This document shows, piece after piece, positions 33,520-41,290 of a stretch of DNA of 52,815 bases. Source of the DNA: Actinomadura sp. HBU206391 (GTDB lineage: Bacteria > Actinomycetota > Actinomycetes > Streptosporangiales > Streptosporangiaceae); contig NZ_JABVEB010000030.1 of assembly GCF_014323665.1 (NCBI RefSeq), positions 1 through 52,815 on the forward strand, given 5' to 3'. The notes below the pieces were generated by a model that worked only from the letters and a program-made list of their open reading frames with translations, was not told where the DNA came from and made no database searches. The first letter of the stretch is position 1. Each line of letters opens with the position of its first letter. Position numbers and translations under genes: made by a program.

Positions 33520-34737
33520 TCACGACGACGGGACGGCCACGTGAAGCGCCGTCAGCCCCCGCAGGACGAACCCCGGCTTCCACTTCGGCTCGGCCGTGAG
33601 CTCCAGACCCGGGGCGAGGCGGAGCAGCGCGCCGAACGACTCGGTGAGTTCGATGCGCGCCAGCGGCGCACCGAGGCAGAAGTGGATCCCCAGTCCGAAG
33701 GAGATGTGCGGGTTGGGCTCACGGGCCAGGTCGAGCCGGTCCGGCTCGGCGAACACCGACGGATCGCGGTTGGCCGAGGCGAACTGCAGCGCCACCTCGG
33801 CGCCCCGCGGGATGTCCACGCCCGCGACCGAGATGTCCTCCAGTACCCATCGCTCGAACATCGGGGCGGCCGTGTCGTAGCGGAGGATCTCCTCCACCGC
33901 GCTCGGGATCAGCGAGTGGTCGGCGCTCAGCCGGTCGAGCTCGGCCGGATTGCGCAGCAGCGACCACCAGCCGTTGCCGGTGGAGTTGACCGTGGCCTCG
34001 TGGCCCGCGTTGAGCAGCAGCACGCACGTGCCGATGAGCTCGTCCTCGGTGAGCCGGTCGCCCTCGTCGACCACCTGGGCGAGGGCGCTGATCAGGTCCT
34101 CGCGCGGGGCCCGGCTGCGCTCTCTGGCCAGCCCGCGCAAGTACTCGGAGAACTCCGTGGCCGCGCGCACCGCCGTCTGCTGCGTGTCCTGCGACGGGTT
34201 CAGCTCGTACATGCCGCAGATGTCGGCCGACCACGGCCGCAGCAGACGGCGGTCGGCCGCCGGCACGCCGAGCATCTCCGCGATCACGGTCACCGGCAGC
34301 GGCTCGGCGACCTCGGCGAGCAGATCGCCGCCGCCCCTCTCGACGAGCCCGCCGGCGAGCTCCTCGGCCAGCCGCCGGACCATCGGGCGCAGCCCCTCGA
34401 CCATCCGCGGGGTGAACGCCTTGGCGACCAGTCGCCGCAGGCGGGTATGGGTCGGGGGCTCCACATCGAGCATGCCGGCCCGGATCAGGTCCCAGAACGG
34501 CCGCAGGAACTCCGGCTCGGCGAGCTGCCCGAACTCCTCGTGCGACGCCGTGTGCAGGTAGGAGCGGCCGACGCTGCGACTGCGCAGCAGCGCGCTGACG
34601 TCCTCGTACCGGCTGATCACCCACTGCCGGGTGGGTTCGTGGAAGAAGACCGGAGCCTCCTCCCGGAGTGCCGAGTACACCGGATAGGGATCCGCCACGA
34701 AATCGGGCGACCAAGGGTCATAAGCCACATCTGTCAC
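33520..34737 (-). CDS. Cytochrome P450
   Basis: 405 residues, soluble bacterial class. It has an I-helix oxygen-binding motif AGHEATVNSTG, ExxR in AVEEILRYD, a PERF-type region, and heme-ligand Cys354 in FGLGIHFCLGAPLAR. The signature LDVEPPTHTRLRRLVAKAFTPRMVEGL is typical of actinobacterial CYP107-like enzymes. The usual Thr after AGHE is present. No ferredoxin or biosynthetic cluster is adjacent, so the substrate is unknown and it may need a redox partner from elsewhere. Convergent with the MidA-type gene. Confidence 0.96.
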   Translation of the reverse strand: MTDVAYDPWSPDFVADPYPVYSALREEAPVFFHEPTRQWVISRYEDVSALLRSRSVGRSYLHTASHEEFGQLAEPEFLRPFWDLIRAGMLDVEPPTHTRLRRLVAKAFTPRMVEGLRPMVRRLAEELAGGLVERGGGDLLAEVAEPLPVTVIAEMLGVPAADRRLLRPWSADICGMYELNPSQDTQQTAVRAATEFSEYLRGLARERSRAPREDLISALAQVVDEGDRLTEDELIGTCVLLLNAGHEATVNSTGNGWWSLLRNPAELDRLSADHSLIPSAVEEILRYDTAAPMFERWVLEDISVAGVDIPRGAEVALQFASANRDPSVFAEPDRLDLAREPNPHISFGLGIHFCLGAPLARIELTESFGALLRLAPGLELTAEPKWKPGFVLRGLTALHVAVPSS

Positions 34738-34872
34738 CCCGCCACGCTAGGCCAGTCGGCCCGGTGCCCGCACGCACGAACCTCACCCGTGATCTAGGAG
34801 AACCCACGCGAGCGGCCACCCGAGCACGACACGCGACCACCGGGCCGCGACGGCCGAACCCCGACGTGAGGG

Positions 34873-36333
34873 TCAGCGCGCCCAGCGGGTACGGTCGGCG
34901 CCTCGGGCGCGAGCGACGCGCGCCCGTTCCGCCGTCGACTCGATGATGATCCGCGCCTCCTCGAGGTCGCGATTGACCGCGGCCACCTGCACCGGGCCGG
35001 CCGGAGCGTCGATATGGACGGTACCGAGGCCCAGCAGCCGCTGCAGCGGTCCGGCGCTCAGCCGCACGCTCTGCGCCCGCGCATGTGCGATCACGTCCGT
35101 GCTACGGCAGAACAGCCCCCGGCGGGACACGAACACCACGTCGTCGGCGCCCGCCGCGGCGTGCCGGTCCAGCGACCAGGACCGGCCGGACGCGGGCATC
35201 AGCCGCAGGGCGTTGATGTCGGTGCCCGGGAACACCTCGGCCACGAGATGGTAGGCGACGTCCCGCGGCGCCACCGGCACCAGCACCGACGAGAACACCT
35301 GCCGCTCCCCCGAGTAACCCGCCACCGTGACGTCGACACGGGCCCAGCCGCTGGATCGCCAGATCGACGGCTCCACGATCCGGATCGCCTGCACGCGTCC
35401 CGGCGGCACCGTCTGCATCCGCGTCTCGAGCAGGCCGTACCGCAGCCGCAGCCCGTCCGGCGACATCGCCACGGTGAAGTTGGTGTAGATCACCAGTGGT
35501 GCGACCACGGCCCGCAGCAGGCCGAGCAGCGCCGGCACGGCACCCCCGAGCACCCCGAGCTCGGAGTACAAGAACCCCGCCGACAGCAGCGCCACGAACA
35601 GCGCGAAGGTGCCGAAGACCGGCACCTTGAGGACGAGCGAGGCCAGCAGGGCGCCGAACCGCACCCGCCAGATCAGCCGTTCGGGCGCCTCCGGGGTGTG
35701 CCCGGGCAGGCCGGCCGCACGCGCGAGCAGTTCCGCGCGCAGCTGCTGTGCGGCGGCCCGGCCGAGGAATCGCAGCGAGATCTCGCCCTGGTCACCGCCC
35801 GCCAGCTCCACCCGCACCTCGGCCAGGCGCAGGGCCCGGGTCACGAGCGGCCGTACGACGTCGACGGCCTGCACGCGCGAGAGCGAGATGCGCCGCTTGC
35901 GCTTGCGCAGGACGCCGGTCTCGACGACCAGATCGTCCCCGCCGATCCAGAACCGCAGCGACAACCAGACCCAGACGCCCACGATGATCGCGATCAGGAG
36001 GAACGGCGCACTCACCATGAGGAGCAGTCCGAGCTCACTTGGACTGACGCCCGAGCCCGGGCTGACCACCACCGGGCCCGCCATCACGAGGTAGATGACG
36101 AACACCGTCATCGCGCGGATCAGCGCGGTCGCCCAGTGCAGGCGGTGCACTCCATGGGAGAAGTGCACCGGCGGAGGCTGCGCGGGCGGGCCGTAGCCCG
36201 TTCCGAACCCCGGTGGCGGGTACGGAGGGTGCCCGGGATGCACATGGCCGAGGCCGCCCGGTTCAGGTCCCCTCGGCCGGCCGTACCCACCGGGTGCGCC
36301 ATGGCCGCCACCGCCGGGAGCGCCATACCCCAT
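34873..36333 (-). CDS. Bacterial PH-domain (YdbT-like) membrane protein
   Basis: 486 residues from ATG 36333 (GTG 36336 is one codon earlier). A Gly/Pro/His-rich cytosolic N-terminus (about 60 residues) precedes two membrane helices (ALIRAMTVFVIYLVMAGPVVV, LLLMVSAPFLLIAIIVGVWVWL). Three bPH_2 domains follow, beginning GGDDLVVETGVLRKRKRRISLSRVQ, MSPDGLRLRYGLLETRMQTVPPGRVQ, and FVSRRGLFCRSTDVIAHARAQS, with a central two-helix segment. This is the plan of YdbT in Bacillus; with YdbS it helps resist bacteriocin/lantibiotic-type stress, though the mechanism is unclear. It overlaps the YdbS-like gene's stop. Confidence 0.9.
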   Translation of the reverse strand: MGYGAPGGGGHGAPGGYGRPRGPEPGGLGHVHPGHPPYPPPGFGTGYGPPAQPPPVHFSHGVHRLHWATALIRAMTVFVIYLVMAGPVVVSPGSGVSPSELGLLLMVSAPFLLIAIIVGVWVWLSLRFWIGGDDLVVETGVLRKRKRRISLSRVQAVDVVRPLVTRALRLAEVRVELAGGDQGEISLRFLGRAAAQQLRAELLARAAGLPGHTPEAPERLIWRVRFGALLASLVLKVPVFGTFALFVALLSAGFLYSELGVLGGAVPALLGLLRAVVAPLVIYTNFTVAMSPDGLRLRYGLLETRMQTVPPGRVQAIRIVEPSIWRSSGWARVDVTVAGYSGERQVFSSVLVPVAPRDVAYHLVAEVFPGTDINALRLMPASGRSWSLDRHAAAGADDVVFVSRRGLFCRSTDVIAHARAQSVRLSAGPLQRLLGLGTVHIDAPAGPVQVAAVNRDLEEARIIIESTAERARVARARGADRTRWAR

Positions 36334-37043
36334 CACAGCCCCATCGTCCTGGCCTCGCCCTTCTGGGCGAGCCGGTCGCGCAGAAGGGCGGCGTCGGCGG
36401 CGGGCAGGGCCGGGATGCGCGCGTCAGTGGCCGCCGCAGCGGTGTTCAGCCGTACGGTGGCGATGCCCATCCACTGCTCCAGCAGCCCCGCCGTCACGTC
36501 GACGAACTGCATACGCCCGTACGGCACCACGACCAGCCGTTTGACGAACACGCCATGGACGACGAGAAGGTCGTCGGCGCGCTCAGCGAAACCCCACGAC
36601 CGGTAGGCCAGCTCGGCGACGATCCAGCCGAGGGCACACCAGATGAGCACCGCCAGCACCCAGAGCAGCGCACCCATGGTGCCGGCGATCGTGGCGACCA
36701 TCAGGCCCCCGACGGCCGCTACCGGCACGGCCGTCAGCAGGACGGTGATCCGCCGGTGCCAGGTGAAGCGGGGCGACACGCGCGCCCAGGGCAGGCCGCC
36801 CGGGGGCGCGAACGCACGCTCCACCGGCTTTCCCCTCGGCGGCTCGGCGAGCGGCCCTCCCGGCATTCCATGAGCACTAGGAGCGCCGGGGACGCCGGGC
36901 CTGCCGGGCGGCGGCAGGGGCGCCCCTCCCGGGCCGCCGCGCGGGGTCTGGGCGTGCCCTGGCGGACCTGCCGCGGACGGCCGGCCCTGAGCCGGCGGTC
37001 CAAAGGCAGGCGGATGCGGCTGATCCCCTTGGCTCGCGTTCAC
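36333..37043 (-). CDS. Bacterial PH-domain (YdbS-like) membrane protein
   Basis: 236 residues. A long Pro/Gly/Ala-rich N-terminus (about 1-85), two membrane helices (ITVLLTAVPVAAVGGLMVATIAG, GALLWVLAVLIWCALGWIVAE), and one bPH_2 domain (ERADDLLVVHGVFVKRLVVVPYGRMQFVDV, GIATVRLNTAAAATDARIPAL). It is the small partner of the YdbT-like protein; the two are translationally coupled (stop TGA overlaps ATG). GTG 37043 start. It is divergent from the orphan nuoD, 60 bp apart. Confidence 0.9.
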   Translation of the reverse strand: MNASQGDQPHPPAFGPPAQGRPSAAGPPGHAQTPRGGPGGAPLPPPGRPGVPGAPSAHGMPGGPLAEPPRGKPVERAFAPPGGLPWARVSPRFTWHRRITVLLTAVPVAAVGGLMVATIAGTMGALLWVLAVLIWCALGWIVAELAYRSWGFAERADDLLVVHGVFVKRLVVVPYGRMQFVDVTAGLLEQWMGIATVRLNTAAAATDARIPALPAADAALLRDRLAQKGEARTMGL

Positions 37044-37103
37044 CGGCCCTAGTCAACCGGAAGCGCCCGAGACGCGCGAGATCCCGTCATGCAACGATGA
37101 AGC

Positions 37104-38324
37104 GTGACCGCATACGACGAGGGAAGCCAGCGCCTCGAAGCGCCCCGAGCCGCCGGTCGGAGCGAGGCCGGCCGACACGGCACCGAACGCACTGTGGGGA
37201 TCGGGGCGGGGGCCAAGGAACTCGCCACCGAGGACATGGTGCTGAACATCGGCCCCCAGCACCCGTCGACGCATGGTGTGCTCCGGCTGCGGATCACCCT
37301 GGACGGCGAGCGCATCTCCGCCGCCGAGCCGATCATCGGCTATATGCACCGGGGCGCGGAGAAGCTGTTCGAGGTGCGTGACTTCCGCCAGATCATCGTT
37401 CTGGCCAACCGGCACGACTGGCTGTCGGCGTTCGCCAACGAGCTCGGCGTGGTGCTCGCAGCCGAACGGATGCTCGGCATGGAGGTGCCAGAGCGTGCCG
37501 TCTGGGCCCGCACCCTGTTGGCCGAGCTCAACCGGGTGCTCAACCATCTGATGTTCCTCGGGAGCTATCCCCTGGAGGTCGGCGCGATCACCCCGATCTT
37601 CTACGCGTTCCGCGAGCGCGAACAGCTGCAGCGGGTCATGGAGGAGATCTCCGGCGGCCGGATGCACTACATGTTCAACCGGGTCGGCGGGCTGAAGGAG
37701 GATCTGCCGGCCGGCTGGCTCGGCCGGGCGCGCACCGCGATCGCCGAGGTCCGCAGCGGCACCGCCGACATCGCCGACCTCATCGCCGGTAACGAGATCT
37801 TCCGTGCCCGCACCCGTGGCGTGGGGGTGCTGACCCGCGAGCAGATCCTGCAGTACGGCGTGTCCGGCCCCATCGCGCGGGCCGCCGGGGTCGACTTCGA
37901 CCTGCGCCGCGACGAGCCCTATCTGGCCTACAAGGACCTGGACGTACCGGTCGTCACCCGGACCGAGGGCGACTGCCTGGCCCGGTTCGAATGCCTGCTG
38001 CATCAGGTCTACGCCTCACTCGACCTCGCGGACGCCTGCCTGGACCGGCTGGCCGACCTGCCGCCCGGCCCCATCAACGTCCGGTTGCCGAAGGTGCTGA
38101 AGGTGCCGGAGGGCCACACGTACGCCTGGACCGAGAACCCTCTCGGCATCAACGGGTACTACCTGGTGTCCAGGGGCGAGAAGACCCCGTGGCGGCTGAA
38201 GCTGCGCTCGGCGTCGTACAACAATCTCCAGGTGCTCTCGGAGTTGCTGCCGGGCAACCTGGTCGCCGACATGATCGCCATCCTCGGCTCCATGTTCTTC
38301 GTCGTCGGCGACGTCGACAAGTGA
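37104..38324 (+). CDS. nuoD: Orphan NADH-quinone oxidoreductase subunit D (NuoD paralogue)
   Basis: 406 residues, full-length 49-kDa-type subunit: [15 protein letters not shown] (50-62), [56 protein letters not shown], and [19 protein letters not shown] to the C-terminal VVGDVDK. No other nuo gene is nearby, so it is not part of the main complex I operon. Arg83 (MHRG) matches NDUFS2 Arg85, the residue methylated by NDUFAF7. The quinone-head-group Tyr of complex I (DYL motif) is Trp106 here (HDWL). It may be an alternative subunit of complex I or of a membrane-bound hydrogenase-like complex. GTG start; the N-terminal 35 residues are poorly conserved-looking. Confidence 0.93.
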   Translation: MTAYDEGSQRLEAPRAAGRSEAGRHGTERTVGIGAGAKELATEDMVLNIGPQHPSTHGVLRLRITLDGERISAAEPIIGYMHRGAEKLFEVRDFRQIIVLANRHDWLSAFANELGVVLAAERMLGMEVPERAVWARTLLAELNRVLNHLMFLGSYPLEVGAITPIFYAFREREQLQRVMEEISGGRMHYMFNRVGGLKEDLPAGWLGRARTAIAEVRSGTADIADLIAGNEIFRARTRGVGVLTREQILQYGVSGPIARAAGVDFDLRRDEPYLAYKDLDVPVVTRTEGDCLARFECLLHQVYASLDLADACLDRLADLPPGPINVRLPKVLKVPEGHTYAWTENPLGINGYYLVSRGEKTPWRLKLRSASYNNLQVLSELLPGNLVADMIAILGSMFFVVGDVDK

Positions 38325-38396
38325 CCGCCCGCGACGGAGAGCGACCTCCACCCCCGACGGCGCGAAGGCGCGTGGGAACGCGGGTGGTCCTTGGGG

Positions 38397-38867
38397 TCAG
38401 GAGCGCGAGGCGCCGCCCTCGCGTTCGTTGTCCGGATCTCTCGGCACCCGGCAGGCGTACTCCATGAACAGCGCGGCGCCGACCAGCACGATGGCGGCGA
38501 GGAACGTACCGCCGCTGACGAAGAAGTCGTGCCGGGGCGTCGCCTTGTCCAAGGACGCCGACAGATAGAGCAGGAATCCGCCGAAGACGCCGGCGAGCAC
38601 CGCGGCCGCGTGGGAACTCGCCTTCGCCAGCGCGGCCATCCGGGCGACGACGAGTGGCTCCACCGGCCTGGTGTCCGGCTTGTGGTTGATCCTCGCCCGG
38701 ACATTGACGCCGGTGAAGGCCTCGCCCAGGCCCAGCAGCAGCAGCGTCGGCACGGCCGTCCACGGCAGCGGCGGCAGTGTCACGTACGTGAAGCGGAGCA
38801 CCACCCATGTGATCACGGCGATGCCGGCGACGAGACCGACGAGGAGCGCCGGGCGGGTCGCCCTCAC
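38397..38867 (-). CDS. DUF3180 membrane protein
   Basis: 156 residues from GTG 38867, overlapping the folK stop by 4 bp (GTGA). Four membrane helices: ALLVGLVAGIAVITWVVLRF, LPWTAVPTLLLLGLGEAF, AAAVLAGVFGGFLLYL, and FLAAIVLVGAALFMEYACRV. Between the second and third is a conserved RARINHKPDTRPVEPLVVARMAALAKASSHAAA loop. DUF3180 is actinobacterial and almost always follows folK, but its function is unknown. The final residues are charged (DPDNEREGGASRS). Confidence 0.9.
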   Translation of the reverse strand: MRATRPALLVGLVAGIAVITWVVLRFTYVTLPPLPWTAVPTLLLLGLGEAFTGVNVRARINHKPDTRPVEPLVVARMAALAKASSHAAAVLAGVFGGFLLYLSASLDKATPRHDFFVSGGTFLAAIVLVGAALFMEYACRVPRDPDNEREGGASRS

Positions 38868-39439
38868 GCCGGTGGCTGCAAGGTCAGATCGTCGCGGCGG
38901 ATGACCCCCGACGTACCGATCGCGGCGGCGAGATCGCCCACTCGGCCGTGTCCGGGCAGCAGCGTGTCCGGCTCGACGTCGGCCCACGGCACCAGTACGA
39001 ACGCGCGCTCGTGCGCCCGCGGGTGCGGCAGTGTCAGGCCCGGATCGGACGAGGAGACGTCACCGAACACGACGATGTCGATGTCCAGGGTGCGGGGTCC
39101 CCAGCGGAGCTCGCGGATTCGCTCCATGGAGTTCTCGATGTTGAGCAACCGCTCCAGCAGCGTCTCGGGCGTCAGCCGCGTGTCGGCGACCAACACGATG
39201 TTGAGGAAGTCGCCCTGCTCGGGAATCGACTCGCCCGGGGCGGCGAAGGGCGCGGTCTCGTAGACCGGGGACAGCGCGACGAAGGTCAGGCCCGGCGCGT
39301 CGAACAGCGTGTCGACAGCGTCCTGCAGGTTCTCCAGCCGATCACCGAGGTTGCTGCCGAGCGACAGCACCGTACGGTGCTGGACCAGCATGTGACTACC
39401 GGTGTGAGTGCGATCAGGCGCCGGATTGGGCACGGTCAT
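38864..39439 (-). CDS. folK: 2-amino-4-hydroxy-6-hydroxymethyldihydropteridine diphosphokinase
   Basis: 191 residues, HPPK of folate synthesis; transfers pyrophosphate from ATP to hydroxymethyldihydropterin. Motifs are LSLGSNLGDRLENLQ, SPVYETAPFAAPGES, QGDFLNIVLVADT, and the signature RELRWGPRTLDIDIVVFGDV, PHPRAHERAFVLVPWADV. The ATP/Mg acids are in TLDIDIV. ATG 39439 lies 13 bp after the folB stop; Met17 is an alternative. Part of folP-NTF2-folB-folK-DUF3180. Confidence 0.96.
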   Translation of the reverse strand: MTVPNPAPDRTHTGSHMLVQHRTVLSLGSNLGDRLENLQDAVDTLFDAPGLTFVALSPVYETAPFAAPGESIPEQGDFLNIVLVADTRLTPETLLERLLNIENSMERIRELRWGPRTLDIDIVVFGDVSSSDPGLTLPHPRAHERAFVLVPWADVEPDTLLPGHGRVGDLAAAIGTSGVIRRDDLTLQPPA

Positions 39440-39452
39440 GGGCGGCTCCCGT

Positions 39453-39821
39453 TCATCGTCGCGCGGTTCGGAAGATCTTCACGGACACGTCGTCGAAGGG
39501 ATGGGGCACGGGGGCACTGGGCTTGTGCACCGTGACCTCCACCTCCTCGACCCTCTCGTCGTCCAGGCACACGGCGGCCAGGCGTTCGGCAAGTGTCTCG
39601 AGGAGGTTCACCGGCTCTCCTCCGACGACGTCGACCAACCGACCTGCCAGCGTGCCATAGTCGACCGTACGGGACAGATCGTCGTCTACTGCGGCCGGGT
39701 GGACGTCCAGGCCGAGGGACACGTCGACGATGAACTCCTGCCCGAGCTCCCGCTCCGCAGGTAGGCACCCGTGGCGCCCTCTGGCCCGCAGCCCGCGCAG
39801 CTCGATGCGATCTTTGCTCAT
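39453..39821 (-). CDS. folB: Dihydroneopterin aldolase
   Basis: 122 residues; cleaves dihydroneopterin to hydroxymethyldihydropterin and glycolaldehyde. Start IELRGLRARGRHGCLPAERELGQEFIVDVSLG, then the catalytic/substrate region TVDYGTLAGRLVDVVGGEPVNLLETLAERLAAVCL (conserved Glu) and VTVHKPSAPVPHPFDDVSVKI (catalytic Lys). Normal length. It is separated from the upstream NTF2-fold gene by a GAGC-rich repeat. Confidence 0.96.
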   Translation of the reverse strand: MSKDRIELRGLRARGRHGCLPAERELGQEFIVDVSLGLDVHPAAVDDDLSRTVDYGTLAGRLVDVVGGEPVNLLETLAERLAAVCLDDERVEEVEVTVHKPSAPVPHPFDDVSVKIFRTARR

Positions 39822-39835
39822 TTCGCTCTCATTCT

Positions 39836-39941
39836 GCTCGCTCGGCTCGGGCGGCTCATTCTGCCTCGCCCCATTCGGCGGCCCGTTCTGCCGCGCTCCC
39901 TGCGCTCCTCAGTCCGGACAGCGCCGCGCTCCTCGCGCTCA
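39836..39941. repeat. GAGC-rich dispersed repeat, copy A
   Basis: Plus-strand text begins GCTCGCTCGGCTCGGGCGGC and later contains GCTCCTCAGTCC followed by GCGCCGCGCTCCTCGCGCTC. It fills the gap between folB and the NTF2-fold gene. The same two blocks in the same order occur at 47809-47935. Confidence 0.65.
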
Positions 39942-40364
39942 CTCTTCGCCGTCCCCGATCCGATTGAGCACCGGGGAGCCGTGGTGCAGCCAGAGCCGCC
40001 ACTGCCCTTCGGTCCGTACGAACATGTTGGTGGTCACCACGCTGCCGCCGGCGGCGAAGCCCACGTCGGTGTCGTCGTCGGCGGTCAGGATGTTCTCCGA
40101 GCAGGTGACGACGGCGTACTCATCGCGGATCTCGGTCCGCAGGTCGGTGAGCACGAACTGGATGAACGGCGTGTTCGCCATGATCAGGGCCCATGACCGC
40201 AGTACCTCGCCGCGCCCGCGCAGCAAGGGCCACCCCGGGTGCACGCAGGACACGCTCTCGGCGTACGGCCCGTCGGCCCAGACCGCCGACATGCGGTCCA
40301 GGTCCACCGCCTCGAACGCGGCGTAGAACTCGGCGTTGGCCGCGTCGACCGTGATGAGGCTCAT
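39939..40364 (-). CDS. NTF2-fold (SnoaL-like) protein of the folate operon
   Basis: 141 residues from ATG 40364, overlapping the folP stop (ATGA). NTF2-fold pattern: NAEFYAAFEAVDLDRMSAVWADG, CVHPGWPLLRGRGEVLRSWALIM, and strands FVLTDLRTEIRDEYAVVTCSENIL and FVRTEGQWRLWLHHGSPVL. Actinobacterial folate operons commonly carry such a gene between folP and folB. Its biochemical role is unknown; a binding or isomerising role on a pterin intermediate is only a guess. Confidence 0.88.
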   Translation of the reverse strand: MSLITVDAANAEFYAAFEAVDLDRMSAVWADGPYAESVSCVHPGWPLLRGRGEVLRSWALIMANTPFIQFVLTDLRTEIRDEYAVVTCSENILTADDDTDVGFAAGGSVVTTNMFVRTEGQWRLWLHHGSPVLNRIGDGEE

Positions 40365-41230
40365 CGCATCGAGTCCACGGCCCCGCCCTGTGCCACGGCG
40401 GCCACGACCCGTACGGCGTCCGCGTTGGGCCGTACCTCGTGCACGCGCACGCACCACGCCCCGGCGGCCGCGACCAGCGCCGTGACCGCCAGCGTGGCGT
40501 CGTCGCAGTCGAGGAAGGGGCGGGGAGCGCCGTCGGGCGTCGCGAGCAGCCTGCCGAGGAAACGCTTGCGCGACGCGCCGACGAGGACGGGCGGGCCGAA
40601 GCGGAGCAGCTCGTCCAGGTGGGCGAGCAGCGCCCAGTTGTGCTCGGGCCGTTTGGCGAAGCCCAGTCCGGGATCAAGGATGATCAGGGACGGATCGACG
40701 CCCTCCCTGATGACCGCGTCGGCCCGCCGCCGCAGCTCGTCGCCGACCTCCCTGACCACGTCGTCATAGACCGAGCGGGTCTGCATGTCATGGCTGTGCC
40801 CGCGCCAGTGCATGACGACATAGGGGACGCCGGCCTTGCCGACGACCCGTGGCATCGCGGGGTCGGCGAGGCCGCCGCTCACGTCGTTGACCAGCCGAGC
40901 GCCGGCCGTGATGGCCGCCTCGGCCACCTCGGCCCGCATGGTGTCGACGCTCACGTGCACGCCCTCGGCGCTGAGCGCGGCCACGACCGGGACGACCCGG
41001 CGCAGTTCTTCGGTGCTCGACACCCGCTGGGCGCCCGGCCTGGTGGACTCTCCGCCCACGTCCACGATGTCGGCGCCTTCGGCGACCAACCGCAGGCCGT
41101 GCGCGATGGCGGCGTCGTGGTCGAACCACGCGCCGCCGTCGGAGAAGGAGTCGGGCGTGACGTTCACCACGCCCATCACCAGACAATGCCCCGGATCCGG
41201 CAAGCCCGGCACGGCGTGGTTCGTGGTCAT
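40361..41230 (-). CDS. folP: Dihydropteroate synthase
   Basis: 289 residues; condenses hydroxymethyldihydropterin pyrophosphate with p-aminobenzoate, the sulfonamide target. Motifs are VMGVVNVTPDSFSDGG, VDVGGESTRPGAQRV, VSVDTMRAEVAEAAI, LVNDVSGGL, VVMHWRGHSHDMQ, ILDPGLGFAKRPEHNW, LVGASRKRFLG, and the C-terminal RVHEVRPN. All substrate-binding blocks are intact. ATG 41230 is preceded by AGGAATAGG. It is 60 bp downstream of the DUF2156 membrane gene and coupled to the NTF2-fold gene. Confidence 0.97.
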   Translation of the reverse strand: MTTNHAVPGLPDPGHCLVMGVVNVTPDSFSDGGAWFDHDAAIAHGLRLVAEGADIVDVGGESTRPGAQRVSSTEELRRVVPVVAALSAEGVHVSVDTMRAEVAEAAITAGARLVNDVSGGLADPAMPRVVGKAGVPYVVMHWRGHSHDMQTRSVYDDVVREVGDELRRRADAVIREGVDPSLIILDPGLGFAKRPEHNWALLAHLDELLRFGPPVLVGASRKRFLGRLLATPDGAPRPFLDCDDATLAVTALVAAAGAWCVRVHEVRPNADAVRVVAAVAQGGAVDSMR

Positions 41231-41290
41231 ACTGATCAGCCTATTCCTTGCTCAGAACACCTGGCGCTGCCTGCGCCGGAACCTACCGGA

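Noticed and set aside
33520..34737. P450 as part of a secondary-metabolite cluster
   Set aside because: No tailoring, PKS, NRPS or terpene genes around it; neighbours are housekeeping or membrane genes.
37104..38324. A complex I operon
   Set aside because: Only nuoD is present; flanking genes are PH-domain and DUF3180 genes on the other strand.
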